Virus record (IMG/VR): IMGVR_UViG_3300017917_002228
Span: 1 to 64,000 of that record
Strand: one strand, 5' to 3'
Length of the DNA stretch: 64,000 bases
Source of the DNA: a virus
Below, piece after piece: positions 41,418 through 49,691 of this stretch; the first letter of the stretch is position 1, and each line of letters begins with the position of its first letter. The position numbers were made by a program, and so were the translations under genes. The notes under the pieces are model-generated. The model was not told where the DNA came from. It did no database searches and was given only the letters and a program-made list of their open reading frames with translations.

Positions 41418-42263
41418 ATGTCTAAAATTAAAGTAGCTGAACTGTTTTACTCACTTCAAGGTGAGGGACAGTACTTAGGAACTCCAAGCATTTTTCTAAG
41501 AGTGTTTGGATGTAACTTTCAATGCGCAGGCTTTTCTATGCCTCGCGGTCAAAAATCAGAAGAACGTTTAGCAGTAGATCCTTCTAAGTATGAACGCTAT
41601 GAGGACCTTCCTCTTGTTCACACAGGGTGTGATTCATATGCTTCTTGGGATGTGCGCTTTAAAAAGCTCTCACCAATGCTTTCTGTTCAGCAGATTGTAG
41701 ATAAGATGGAAGAACTACTACCTGATGGTAAGTTTGGTAATGATAAGCATCTTATTCTTACAGGTGGTGAACCTCTTCTTGGATGGCAGCGTTCATATAT
41801 TGATCTCTTTGAAGAGATTAAAAGTCGTAGAATGAATCTTACTCATATTACGTTTGAGACAAATGGCACTCAGCCTCTTCAAGAAGAACTTTTACAATAT
41901 CTAAACACCGGTCCTTTTGATGTGACGTTTAGTGTATCATCAAAGCTTCCTTCATCTGGTGAAGCTTGGGAAGATGCAATTAAACCGGAAATTATTAATC
42001 AATACTATTGGGCTGGAACGTTAACCTATTTTAAATGGGTTGTATCTTCGCAAGATGATTATGATGATGTTATTCGTGCTGTAGAAGAATACGGCAAGGT
42101 GTGTGATATGGATGATATTCCTGTTTACCTTATGCCTGCTGGTGGTACTACAATGCACTATGATAATAATGAGAAGTGGGTTGCTGATCTTGCTATGAAA
42201 AATGGCTGGCGTTACTCGCCGCGTCTACAAGTTCAGCTTTGGAAGAATATGTGGGGTACGTAA
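41418..42263 (+). CDS. queE: 7-carboxy-7-deazaguanine synthase QueE
   Basis: A 281-residue radical SAM enzyme, third step of preQ0 synthesis (carboxy-tetrahydropterin to CDG). Start motif is LFYSLQGEGQYLGTPSIFLRVFGCNFQC and the SAM-binding motif is LILTGGEPLLGW. The cluster cysteines are Cys32, Cys36 and Cys71: the third is separated by a 34-residue insertion rather than the usual CX3CX2C spacing. Similar insertions occur in phage relatives. First gene of the modification island and adjacent to queD. Confidence 0.88.
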   Translation: MSKIKVAELFYSLQGEGQYLGTPSIFLRVFGCNFQCAGFSMPRGQKSEERLAVDPSKYERYEDLPLVHTGCDSYASWDVRFKKLSPMLSVQQIVDKMEELLPDGKFGNDKHLILTGGEPLLGWQRSYIDLFEEIKSRRMNLTHITFETNGTQPLQEELLQYLNTGPFDVTFSVSSKLPSSGEAWEDAIKPEIINQYYWAGTLTYFKWVVSSQDDYDDVIRAVEEYGKVCDMDDIPVYLMPAGGTTMHYDNNEKWVADLAMKNGWRYSPRLQVQLWKNMWGT

Positions 42264-42808
42264 TGGAATACATTGATACAAATATCACTAAATCTCCAAC
42301 AATGGAAGCAAGAATCCCTCGTACATACAAATACGTTTCAACAAAAGAATATCATGATGCATTTCCGTGCGCATATCGTCAATGGAGAGCTGATAGCCAT
42401 TGTAATTTGATTCATGGCTACAGCTTCTCTATGAAGTTTTATTTTGGTACAGATCATCTAGACGTTCGTAACTGGGTTGCTGATTATGGCGGTTTGAAAG
42501 AACTCAAGAAAGTTCTCGAAGATCAGTTTGATCATACACTACTAGTCGCTCAAGACGATCCTCATTTCGATGTATATAAGTTGCTCGAAGAAAAGAACTT
42601 GGCTAAATTAACGGTATTGCCTAAACTAGGATGTGAAGGGCTAGCTGATATGCTTTACAAATATGTAAACGGAGTCTACATTCCTGATATGTGGGGCCCT
42701 GGTGAAGCTGATCGTTTGTGGTGCTTCAGAGTTGAAGTACGTGAAACGCAGGCTAACATGGCATATCGAGTTGGTCATAGAGAATGGAATGAGGATTTGT
42801 TTGAATGA
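42263..42808 (+). CDS. queD: 6-carboxytetrahydropterin synthase QueD-like
   Basis: A 181-residue T-fold enzyme, second step of preQ0 synthesis. It has the C-x-x-x-H-G-x-S-F site (Cys47, His51) and a FDHTLL motif with the catalytic Asp-His pair. The usual HGH zinc motif is HGY here (Tyr53 in place of the second His), so one canonical zinc ligand is changed. The coding sequence overlaps queE by TAATG and folE by ATGA, which supports the assignment. Confidence 0.82.
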   Translation: MEYIDTNITKSPTMEARIPRTYKYVSTKEYHDAFPCAYRQWRADSHCNLIHGYSFSMKFYFGTDHLDVRNWVADYGGLKELKKVLEDQFDHTLLVAQDDPHFDVYKLLEEKNLAKLTVLPKLGCEGLADMLYKYVNGVYIPDMWGPGEADRLWCFRVEVRETQANMAYRVGHREWNEDLFE

Positions 42809-43494
42809 GTATATCTGAAAAGATTAAAAAAAGGATTAAAGATGCAGGCGCTCGCTTTCATGCCAATGATAACATTAGCGAATTTATTCGTGATAATGAG
42901 CGTGATGCACTCATTGAGGAACTAGCAACTAAGTTTGACGGGGTACTTCGTTCACTTATTATTGACGTTGATACTGATCCTAACTCAAAAGGAACAGCAA
43001 AGCGTCTTGCTAAGATGTATGTGAACGAGATTATGGAAGGCCGTTATTGGCCTGCTCCAGCTGTTGCAGCATTTCCTAACGATGGTTCTCACGGCACAGA
43101 TCCTTACAAGGGCATGCTCGTAGTACGTGCAGAACTAAAGTCAATGTGCTCACATCATCATCAGCCAGTTACAGGTACTGCATACATCGGTATCATTCCG
43201 AGCGGTAAAGTAATTGGATTGAGCAAATATATTCGTATTGCTCAGCATTGTGCACGTCGTGGTACATTACAAGAAGAACTGTGCGGTGATATTGCACAAG
43301 CTATTATGGAAGCAACTTCTTCTGGTAACGTAGCAGTTTACATTGAAGCTAAGCACGGATGCTGTGAGAATCGTGGTGTAATGGCTTCGAACAGTACTAC
43401 TCAAACTACAGTGCTCCATGGTATGTTCCACGATGCTGGTGTTAAATCAGAGTTCTATTCGAACATTCGACTACAGAAGTATAATTGCAGTTGA
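42805..43494 (+). CDS. folE: GTP cyclohydrolase I FolE
   Basis: A 229-residue enzyme converting GTP to dihydroneopterin triphosphate, the first step toward preQ0. The zinc and catalytic motifs are MCSHHHQP near residues 112-119 and KHGCCENRGV near 185. TAKRLAKMY and GLSKYIRIAQ are also typical. The gene order queE-queD-folE matches phage 7-deazaguanine clusters. Confidence 0.93.
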   Translation: MSISEKIKKRIKDAGARFHANDNISEFIRDNERDALIEELATKFDGVLRSLIIDVDTDPNSKGTAKRLAKMYVNEIMEGRYWPAPAVAAFPNDGSHGTDPYKGMLVVRAELKSMCSHHHQPVTGTAYIGIIPSGKVIGLSKYIRIAQHCARRGTLQEELCGDIAQAIMEATSSGNVAVYIEAKHGCCENRGVMASNSTTQTTVLHGMFHDAGVKSEFYSNIRLQKYNCS

Positions 43495-43519
43495 TTTTAT
43501 TATGCTCCTATACTAGTAT
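43491..43519 (+). promoter_or_regulatory. Sigma70-like promoter
   Basis: TTGATT (43491-43496), a 17-base spacer, then TAGTAT (43514-43519), 21 bases before the 70-residue gene, with GGTATAGGAG as the ribosome-binding site. It overlaps the end of folE. Confidence 0.6.
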
Positions 43520-43539
43520 TAGAGGTATAGGAGATCGTT

Positions 43540-43752
43540 ATGAAAAACTTGACATCTGAACTGAAAAGCATCTACGGCGAACGTGATCTGAATAAGAAGA
43601 GAGAGCTTGCTAAACGGTTGATCGAAAATTCGCATGCGAAAACGACAACCAAAAATCAAGCTCTCTTTCTTGTTATGAATAAGTTGAGCGTAGATAAGAT
43701 TGACCGTTTTATGACAAATTATGTTTTGTCAGGTGAAGGTATGAAGGTATGA
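43540..43752 (+). CDS. Small hypothetical protein
   Basis: A 70-residue basic helical protein (LTSELKSIYGERDLNKKRELAKRLIENSHAKTTTKNQALFLV), coupled to the nuclease-like gene by ATGA. Coupling suggests a partner or regulator of that nuclease; no family is recognised. Confidence 0.55.
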   Translation: MKNLTSELKSIYGERDLNKKRELAKRLIENSHAKTTTKNQALFLVMNKLSVDKIDRFMTNYVLSGEGMKV

Positions 43753-44273
43753 TCGTTAAAAAAATACCTTATGATGATGATGTTAGGAAAGCTATTTGGC
43801 CTTCCTTCAAATTATCTCTAGAAGAAAAGCATGGTAACTCAGGCGCTATCGGTCAACGAGGCGAAGAGAATGCTATTAATTTAATTCAAGAACATTTTCC
43901 TAATATGTTTCAAGTATGCTACGATCATTCAGAAGACGTAGCAGCTCAATACCGTGGTATAGACTTGACTCTTTTTCATCGACAGGGTATTATGACTGTT
44001 GATGTTAAATCAGGTAAGACTGGTCTATACTGGGATAGAGATAACAAATACTGGTATATTACTCTACGTGAAGACTTTTTTAACAAGCGCAAAAACAATA
44101 ATGCAATCATGCATGTAGGGCCTAAGGGTGATCTTTTTGCGCTCTATAATAAATCAGAAATGGAAAAGTTCTTTATTAGTAATGAAGAGCTTTTTATAAA
44201 AGATGAATATGGCTATCGTTTAAGTATGGATGATTGGCCTGACTTTATACAGCATAACCTCCGGAGATATTAA
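43749..44273 (+). CDS. Putative PD-(D/E)XK nuclease
   Basis: A 174-residue protein with a restriction-endonuclease-like core: helix GQRGEENAINLIQEHF (Glu39/Glu40), then Asp72 in RGIDLTLF and Asp85-Val-Lys87 in MTVDVKSGKTG. This spacing fits PD-(D/E)XK enzymes and Holliday-junction-type nucleases. It lies inside the 7-deazaguanine island directly before dpdA, with TAATG overlap. A role in degrading unmodified DNA is attractive but only inferred. Confidence 0.6.
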   Translation: MIVKKIPYDDDVRKAIWPSFKLSLEEKHGNSGAIGQRGEENAINLIQEHFPNMFQVCYDHSEDVAAQYRGIDLTLFHRQGIMTVDVKSGKTGLYWDRDNKYWYITLREDFFNKRKNNNAIMHVGPKGDLFALYNKSEMEKFFISNEELFIKDEYGYRLSMDDWPDFIQHNLRRY

Positions 44274-45052
44274 TGAAGATAGCACATGAGGCTCCTAAAT
44301 CTATTTTTGCACACGTCCAGCGCAAGACGGATTACGATTATGCGCTAGTGCATTTGTTTGAGACTGATCCAGTCTACTATCGCTTGTTTAAAGATGCAGT
44401 TATTCAAGGACGTGAAGTTATTCTCGATAACTCTATCTTTGAATTAGGTACAGCGTTTAGTGGCGACAAGTATTACAAGTGGATTAACGAACTTAAACCT
44501 ACTTGGTATATTATTCCAGATGTTCTAGGCGATAGAACAGCTACCATGGAAAGCATGGATAGATGGCTTTCTACTTATAAAGTAGAGGGTGTAAAGTCTA
44601 TTGGTGTTGTTCAAGGCAGCAATTATGATGAGGTTGTTAGATGTTATCTTGAACTAGCTCCTAAGGTTGATAAGGTTGCTATCTCATTTGATTATCAGTT
44701 CTTTGTTTCTGGTATTAATAACAAGTACGTAGACTATATGGCAGGTCGTATTAGTCTTATTAAACGTCTTTTAGATGAAAAAATTATTGATGAGAATAAA
44801 CCTCATCATCTACTCGGTTGCGGTCTACCTCAAGAGTTTCAATTTTATCGTGATATGAAATATACATTTATCGATAGCATTGATACATCTAATCCAGTTG
44901 TTCACGGATTAAATCGTATTCGTTATACACCAACAGGCTTGGCAGATAAAGTTCCTACAAAGCTTATTGAATATATGGACGAAGAAGTAACTAAAGATCA
45001 ACTTAAAGATATTGATTACAACATCGCAATGTTTAGAGAATTTTGCAAATGA
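44273..45052 (+). CDS. dpdA: Phage DNA transglycosylase DpdA (TGT-like)
   Basis: A 259-residue TIM-barrel protein of the phage DpdA group, which replaces guanine in DNA by a 7-deazaguanine base. Like tRNA-guanine transglycosylases it has Asp residues at barrel ends (Asp52 in ILDNSIFELG, Asp83 and Asp87 in IPDVLGD), a GVVQG loop at 111-115, and LLGCGLP at 180-186 with FIDSID after it. The zinc-binding tRNA domain is absent, as in DpdA. It is preceded by the nuclease and followed by a formyltransferase with ATGA overlap. Confidence 0.82.
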   Translation: MKIAHEAPKSIFAHVQRKTDYDYALVHLFETDPVYYRLFKDAVIQGREVILDNSIFELGTAFSGDKYYKWINELKPTWYIIPDVLGDRTATMESMDRWLSTYKVEGVKSIGVVQGSNYDEVVRCYLELAPKVDKVAISFDYQFFVSGINNKYVDYMAGRISLIKRLLDEKIIDENKPHHLLGCGLPQEFQFYRDMKYTFIDSIDTSNPVVHGLNRIRYTPTGLADKVPTKLIEYMDEEVTKDQLKDIDYNIAMFREFCK

Positions 45053-45573
45053 AATGGATAGCATTATTCAGCCAAACAGGAAGTGAGATTAACCGTATTG
45101 CAGAAGCATTAGGCCGTTGGCCTGACGCAGTTTTGACTAATAATCGCGATCTTAACGACTGGGAAGATTATATAGATCTTACCGAAACCTCTGTGTTTAT
45201 TTCTAATACAGAAGGTATTAATAATGCACTCCGTAAAGCAGATCGTGCATTTGTAACGCTACACGGATATCTTCGTATTATACCAGCCGATATTTGTAAA
45301 CGTCATAAAATATATAACGGGCACCCTGCTCTTATTAGTGAGTATCCAGAACTAAAAGGTAAAGATCCTCAAGAGCGAGTCTGGTTAGCAGGTAAGGAAA
45401 TTTATCCTAATATAGGTTCTGTAGTACATGAGTGTACACCAGAGCTTGATGGTGGTAAGATTATTAGTGTTGCGATGGATTTTAATCATTGCAATACTAA
45501 GCAAGAGTTGTATAATAAGCTTAAAGAGACTTCTCTCAAAGCTTGGACTTTCTTTCTGGAGACGCGTCTATGA
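45049..45573 (+). CDS. dpdN: PurN-like formyltransferase, candidate dPreQ1 formyltransferase DpdN
   Basis: A 174-residue protein of the folate-dependent formyltransferase fold. Catalytic-type residues are Asn90 and His92 in YNGHPALISEYP, with His127 and Asp134 in VVHECTPELDGGKII, at the spacing seen in PurN. It lies between dpdA and queF. An enzyme of this family (DpdN) has been proposed to formylate dPreQ1 in phage DNA. Purine synthesis is an alternative but no other pur gene is present. Confidence 0.7.
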   Translation: MKWIALFSQTGSEINRIAEALGRWPDAVLTNNRDLNDWEDYIDLTETSVFISNTEGINNALRKADRAFVTLHGYLRIIPADICKRHKIYNGHPALISEYPELKGKDPQERVWLAGKEIYPNIGSVVHECTPELDGGKIISVAMDFNHCNTKQELYNKLKETSLKAWTFFLETRL

Positions 45574-45815
45574 CTAAGAATGCTATTCGTCCTTCTCATT
45601 ATAAGGCAGACGGCTGTAAGTATGAGTGTATTGAAGTAATTGAAGAGTTGTGCGGTCTGTCTAATAATGATCGTTTTACTGATTATAATCGCTTTCAGGC
45701 ATTTAAGTACGTATGGCGTGCTGGTATGAAAGATCCTGTGTTGCAGGATTTAAAGAAGGCTAAACAGTTTATTGAATTTGCTATTGCTTACGAGGAAAAT
45801 AAAAATGTCAAGTGA
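45570..45815 (+). CDS. DUF3310-family protein
   Basis: An 81-residue protein with the DUF3310 pattern: RPSHYKADGCKYECIEVIEEL, then F-Q-A-F-K-Y-V-W-R-A-G-M-K, then DLKKAKQFIEFAI. Such proteins are common in phages and are described as nucleotide-kinase-like, but their role is unclear. It overlaps the formyltransferase by ATGA and queF by 11 bases. Confidence 0.8.
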   Translation: MTKNAIRPSHYKADGCKYECIEVIEELCGLSNNDRFTDYNRFQAFKYVWRAGMKDPVLQDLKKAKQFIEFAIAYEENKNVK

Positions 45816-46728
45816 TATTATTAATCAACTAGCCAGCGTACATCTAGGTAAAGCGGGAGATGGTAGCGTTGTCAAACCGTATGTTACTCCTGATAATATT
45901 GATCCTTCTCTTCTTGTGCCTGTGCCTCGCCATCTTAATCGTACCGGGTACGGTATTGAAGACAATAATCTACCTTTTATTGGGTATGATACTTGGAACT
46001 GCTATGAGTTTAGTACTTTAACAAATAATGGCTTCCCAGTATCCGGTGTCATTCGAATTGTATATTCTTCTTATCAACCAAATATTGTTGAGTCAAAGTC
46101 GCTTAAGCTTTATTTGAACTCGTTCAATATGCATAAGAGTGGCACTACTATTCAAGACGTTATTGAGTTTGTAGAAGACCAGATTGAAGTAGATCTTCAG
46201 GGTATTGGTATTAGTGCATCAGCATGCTTTCATGATGAGACTGCAATCGTCACTCAACCTATTCAGGGTGACTTTTTGACTCTCGAAAACTTCTGCGACG
46301 TTGAGTCTATGACGTTTGACCACTATAATGAAGATCCGGCTATTCTTGAAGTAATTGATAATCCAGACTACTATGATAGTTGGAAGTCGCATTCATTGCG
46401 TTCAAACTGTCGTGTAACTAATCAGCCGGACTGGGGTGATGTTTATATTCATATTGGTGGTGATAAGACAGTAACTCCTGAATCACTCTTGCAGTACATT
46501 GTATCGATGCGTAAAGAGAATCACTTCCACGAAGAAATTTGTGAGTGTATCTACAAGCGTCTTCTCGATACTTTGAATCCAGAAGAGCTTATGGTTGCAT
46601 GTCTCTATACTCGTCGTGGTGGTATCGATATTAATCCTGTACGTGCAAAGAGTAACAGCACTTTGTTTAAGTATGCAGGTAATCTTATTCAACCAGACTT
46701 CCTTAATTATAAGACAATGAGACAATAA
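45805..46728 (+). CDS. queF: NADPH-dependent preQ0 reductase QueF
   Basis: A 307-residue bimodular T-fold enzyme, reducing preQ0 (nitrile) to preQ1 (aminomethyl). Catalytic Cys202 lies in LRSNCRVTNQPDWGDVYI and Asp209 is seven residues later, as in known QueF enzymes. ESKSLKLYLNSFN (96-108) and NHFHEEICE are also conserved. Start ATG 45805 has CGAGGAAAA upstream. Its presence directs the pathway to preQ1 rather than stopping at preQ0. Confidence 0.92.
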   Translation: MSSDIINQLASVHLGKAGDGSVVKPYVTPDNIDPSLLVPVPRHLNRTGYGIEDNNLPFIGYDTWNCYEFSTLTNNGFPVSGVIRIVYSSYQPNIVESKSLKLYLNSFNMHKSGTTIQDVIEFVEDQIEVDLQGIGISASACFHDETAIVTQPIQGDFLTLENFCDVESMTFDHYNEDPAILEVIDNPDYYDSWKSHSLRSNCRVTNQPDWGDVYIHIGGDKTVTPESLLQYIVSMRKENHFHEEICECIYKRLLDTLNPEELMVACLYTRRGGIDINPVRAKSNSTLFKYAGNLIQPDFLNYKTMRQ

Positions 46729-47477
46729 TGAATCTACAACAAGCGCTTGATAAACTTCCCAACACTGATCAGAACGTAGTATCGGTCCTCTCCGGAGGAC
46801 TCGACTCTACTATTATGACTTACATTCTTGTCAAGAAATATGGCAAGGATAGAGTTTTTGCTTTATCATACGACTATGGACAGAAGCAAAAGATTGAATT
46901 AGATATGGCTCGTCGTACTTGTATGTACCTCGGCATTAGTCATAAAATTCTCGATCTAGGTATTTTAGGTGAGATAGTAAAAAATGTTTCTGCTAACATT
47001 AATGGTACTGATGTCGCGATGCCTACCATTAGAGACGTTCTAGGTGATCCTCAACCGAAAACCTATGTACCGTTTCGTAATATGATCTTGAATGCTCTTG
47101 CATTCTCTTATGCAGAAGCAAATAAAGCATCTCATGTTTTTACCGGTCTTCAAGTTCACGATGAGTATGGCTACTGGGATACTACTCAGAAGTTTGTAGA
47201 TGCAATGAATGCAGTTGCTGATCAAAACCGTACTCATAAAGTTAAGATGGAAGCACCTTTTAGTCTACTATCTAAGTATGACGAATTAAAGATTGCTAAT
47301 GAACTAGGTGGAGTTAAATTAGAATATACTCTAACATGTTATAATCCGGATGAACAGGGTCGTTCATGTGGTATGTGTCCATCATGTTCAGAACGTATTC
47401 AGAACTTTATTAAAGCTGGTATGCGCGACCCGATTCCATATTCTATAGGTATTGAATGGGAAAGGTTTGTTAAGTAA
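46728..47477 (+). CDS. queC: 7-cyano-7-deazaguanine synthase QueC
   Basis: A 249-residue ATP-dependent enzyme that converts CDG and ammonia to preQ0. The ATP-binding motif SGGLDS is at residues 22-27, and the C-terminal zinc site is C...CGMCPSC. It overlaps queF on the left and the amidotransferase on the right by TAATG. Length and motifs match free-standing QueC. Confidence 0.93.
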   Translation: MNLQQALDKLPNTDQNVVSVLSGGLDSTIMTYILVKKYGKDRVFALSYDYGQKQKIELDMARRTCMYLGISHKILDLGILGEIVKNVSANINGTDVAMPTIRDVLGDPQPKTYVPFRNMILNALAFSYAEANKASHVFTGLQVHDEYGYWDTTQKFVDAMNAVADQNRTHKVKMEAPFSLLSKYDELKIANELGGVKLEYTLTCYNPDEQGRSCGMCPSCSERIQNFIKAGMRDPIPYSIGIEWERFVK

Positions 47478-48109
47478 TGTGTTCTATCACAGGGTCATTC
47501 TCTAAAGAAGTTGTAGCTGCGCTTGCGCAGCTCAACGCATATCGTGGTCAGCATTCACACTCAGTTTACGTCTTTGAACGTTTTACAAATAGAGTGTTGT
47601 ATGCGCATCGCGATCTAGGCGAACTTAATTTGGAAGATCATAATCTTCCAGATGGTTATATTGTAGTGCATCAACAAGCACCCACTACTGACAATAAGGA
47701 TGAGTCTTCGATTCATCCAGCTCAGATTAACGAAAACCTTTTGTGGCATAATGGTATCGTAAAAGCAGAAGAGATTAAAAATCTACAGAGTGAGTTAGAG
47801 TCTACTATTTCATGGGATACTAAACTAATTCTCCTCAAACTTATGCTATATAATTCAGTAAAGGACATTGATGGTACCTTTAGCTGTTTATGGTATGATG
47901 GAACTAATATGTTCCTATTTCGTAATGAGATTAGTCCAATGTTTATTGACGCGGACGGAAACATTTCTTCTACAAAGTTTCCAGGCTCTGAGCCTATCGA
48001 TCCAAACTTCCTCTGGATTTTTAACCCATCCTATCCTACACTAACAGAATACTTGGAAGAATTTAACACAGTTGAGAACCCTTATTTTTTTGCGGATGAA
48101 CAGAAATGA
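47477..48109 (+). CDS. Class II glutamine amidotransferase-like protein
   Basis: A 210-residue protein with an N-terminal nucleophile, Cys2 after Met (MCSITGSF), RGQHSH, VVHQQAPT and LLWHNGIV, all typical of the class II amidotransferase domain. There is no synthase domain attached. Phages with a fused Gat-QueC make archaeosine-type bases. Here Gat and QueC are separate and adjacent, so it may supply ammonia to QueC or act on another step. The exact role is open. Confidence 0.7.
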   Translation: MCSITGSFSKEVVAALAQLNAYRGQHSHSVYVFERFTNRVLYAHRDLGELNLEDHNLPDGYIVVHQQAPTTDNKDESSIHPAQINENLLWHNGIVKAEEIKNLQSELESTISWDTKLILLKLMLYNSVKDIDGTFSCLWYDGTNMFLFRNEISPMFIDADGNISSTKFPGSEPIDPNFLWIFNPSYPTLTEYLEEFNTVENPYFFADEQK

Positions 48110-48603
48110 TGTTGCATATTATGTCCGGTGAAACTGGATCTACACTTACTGAAGTACAAGAAGAAGATATTCAGCCTAACGCAGTTGATCTTCGTGTTGC
48201 TAAGATCTTTAAAATTAAAGAAGAAGATTTTATTATTGATAATGAAACAAAAACTCATCGTGGTTCAGAAGAGATTCATCCATACCCTTCAGGTATGTGG
48301 TATCTTAAACCAGGTACCTATGAGATTGTGATGGAGAATATTATCCATGTCGGTGAAGACGAAGCTGGTTGGGTTATTACACGATCCACTCTTAATCGTA
48401 ATGGTGTGTTTATTACTTCTGGTCTTTATGATAGTGGTTATCATGGCGTAATGGCTGGCGCTATGCATGTGACTACTGGACCGATGTGGATTAAAAAAGG
48501 AACTCGAGTAGGTCAGTTCCTTCTCTTTAAGTCACAAGCACTAAAGAAGTATGATGGTGATTATGGTATCGGCAAAGCGCACGATCAAAAGTACGGAGTA
48601 TAA
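48106..48603 (+). CDS. dUTPase / dCTP deaminase-family protein
   Basis: A 165-residue trimeric dUTPase-fold protein. PNAVDLRV, then VITRSTLNRNGVFITSGLYDSGYHGVMAGAMHV, GTRVGQFLLF and the final YDGDYG match the conserved sites that bind pyrimidine nucleotides. It would limit dUTP or deaminate dCTP to balance phage pools. ATG 48106 overlaps the previous stop; ATG 48109 is possible. Confidence 0.75.
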   Translation: MMLHIMSGETGSTLTEVQEEDIQPNAVDLRVAKIFKIKEEDFIIDNETKTHRGSEEIHPYPSGMWYLKPGTYEIVMENIIHVGEDEAGWVITRSTLNRNGVFITSGLYDSGYHGVMAGAMHVTTGPMWIKKGTRVGQFLLFKSQALKKYDGDYGIGKAHDQKYGV

Positions 48604-48605
48604 TT

Positions 48606-49676
48606 ATGGAAATTAAAATTGATATTGACTCGCTGCGTAAGCGTAAGTTGTTTGTTGCAACACCAATGTATGGTGGTAACTGCAACGGTATGTATACCCG
48701 CTCACTTTGTGATTTGACTGCACTTTGTGTTCGCTATGGTATTGAGATTCGTTCCTACTTTTTGTTTAACGAATCACTCATTACACGCGCACGCAACTAC
48801 TGCGTAGATGAGTTCCTTCGTAGTGATGCAGAACATCTCTTGTTTATCGACTCTGATATTGGATTCAATCCACAAGACGTTATTGCGATGATGGCATTAC
48901 AGACTCCGGAATCTGAATATGATGTTATTGCAGGCCCTTATCCTAAGAAGTGTATCACTTGGGAAAAGATTAAAGCAGCAATTGACAAAGGTGTTGCAGA
49001 TCAAAACCCAAATGTTCTAGAAGACTTTGTCGGTGACTTTGTTTTTAATCCTGCAATGGAACCTGGTGAGACTTCTAAAACAATTCAGCTTGATCAGCCA
49101 GCAGAAGTTCTAGAAGCTGGTACTGGCTTTATGATGATTCGTCGTAAGACATTTGAAAAGTATCTTGCTGCTTATCCTGAAATTCAGTATCGTCCTGATC
49201 ACGTCCGTACAGAAGCATTTGACGGGTCGCGTGAGATCGGAATGTATTTCCAGGCAGAAGTCGATAAGTATAGTCCTGAAAAGGACTATGAAGAAATGCT
49301 TCGTCGTATTCAGAATGGCGGTACAGTTACTGCTAATGAAGCAGCGCTTGCTATTAAGTCAACACGTGATAAGATTCAAGCTTCTACTAAGCGTTATCTT
49401 TCAGAAGATTATCTTTTCTGTCAGAACGTTCGTAAGATGGGTGGTAAGGTCTGGTTGTGTCCGTGGATGCATCTACAGCATGCTGGTACCTACGTCTTTG
49501 CTGGCAAGCTTGCAGCTCTTGCAGCAGTTGGTGCTTCTGCAACAGCAGATGCAGACTTGATTAAGAAGCATCGTGATGCTGGCAGAACACCGCATCCAGC
49601 TATTGCAATACCTAAACCGGTTAAACCAGTAGCACCAAGCTCAGAGCTCTTGAAGAAGTTTAAGACTGTTAAGTGA
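48606..49676 (+). CDS. GT-A fold glycosyltransferase-like protein
   Basis: A 356-residue protein. LFVATPMYGGNCNGMYTRSL, LITRARNYCVDEFLRS and HLLFIDSDIGF with a DSD motif at 82-84 give the nucleotide-sugar site of GT-A enzymes, followed by IAGPYPKK. It carries an extra Lys/Pro-rich tail. Cyanophages and other marine T4-like phages have related genes. Its target could be DNA, virion or host surface; none is indicated by sequence. Confidence 0.7.
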   Translation: MEIKIDIDSLRKRKLFVATPMYGGNCNGMYTRSLCDLTALCVRYGIEIRSYFLFNESLITRARNYCVDEFLRSDAEHLLFIDSDIGFNPQDVIAMMALQTPESEYDVIAGPYPKKCITWEKIKAAIDKGVADQNPNVLEDFVGDFVFNPAMEPGETSKTIQLDQPAEVLEAGTGFMMIRRKTFEKYLAAYPEIQYRPDHVRTEAFDGSREIGMYFQAEVDKYSPEKDYEEMLRRIQNGGTVTANEAALAIKSTRDKIQASTKRYLSEDYLFCQNVRKMGGKVWLCPWMHLQHAGTYVFAGKLAALAAVGASATADADLIKKHRDAGRTPHPAIAIPKPVKPVAPSSELLKKFKTVK

Positions 49677-49691
49677 TAGGAAATTTATATT

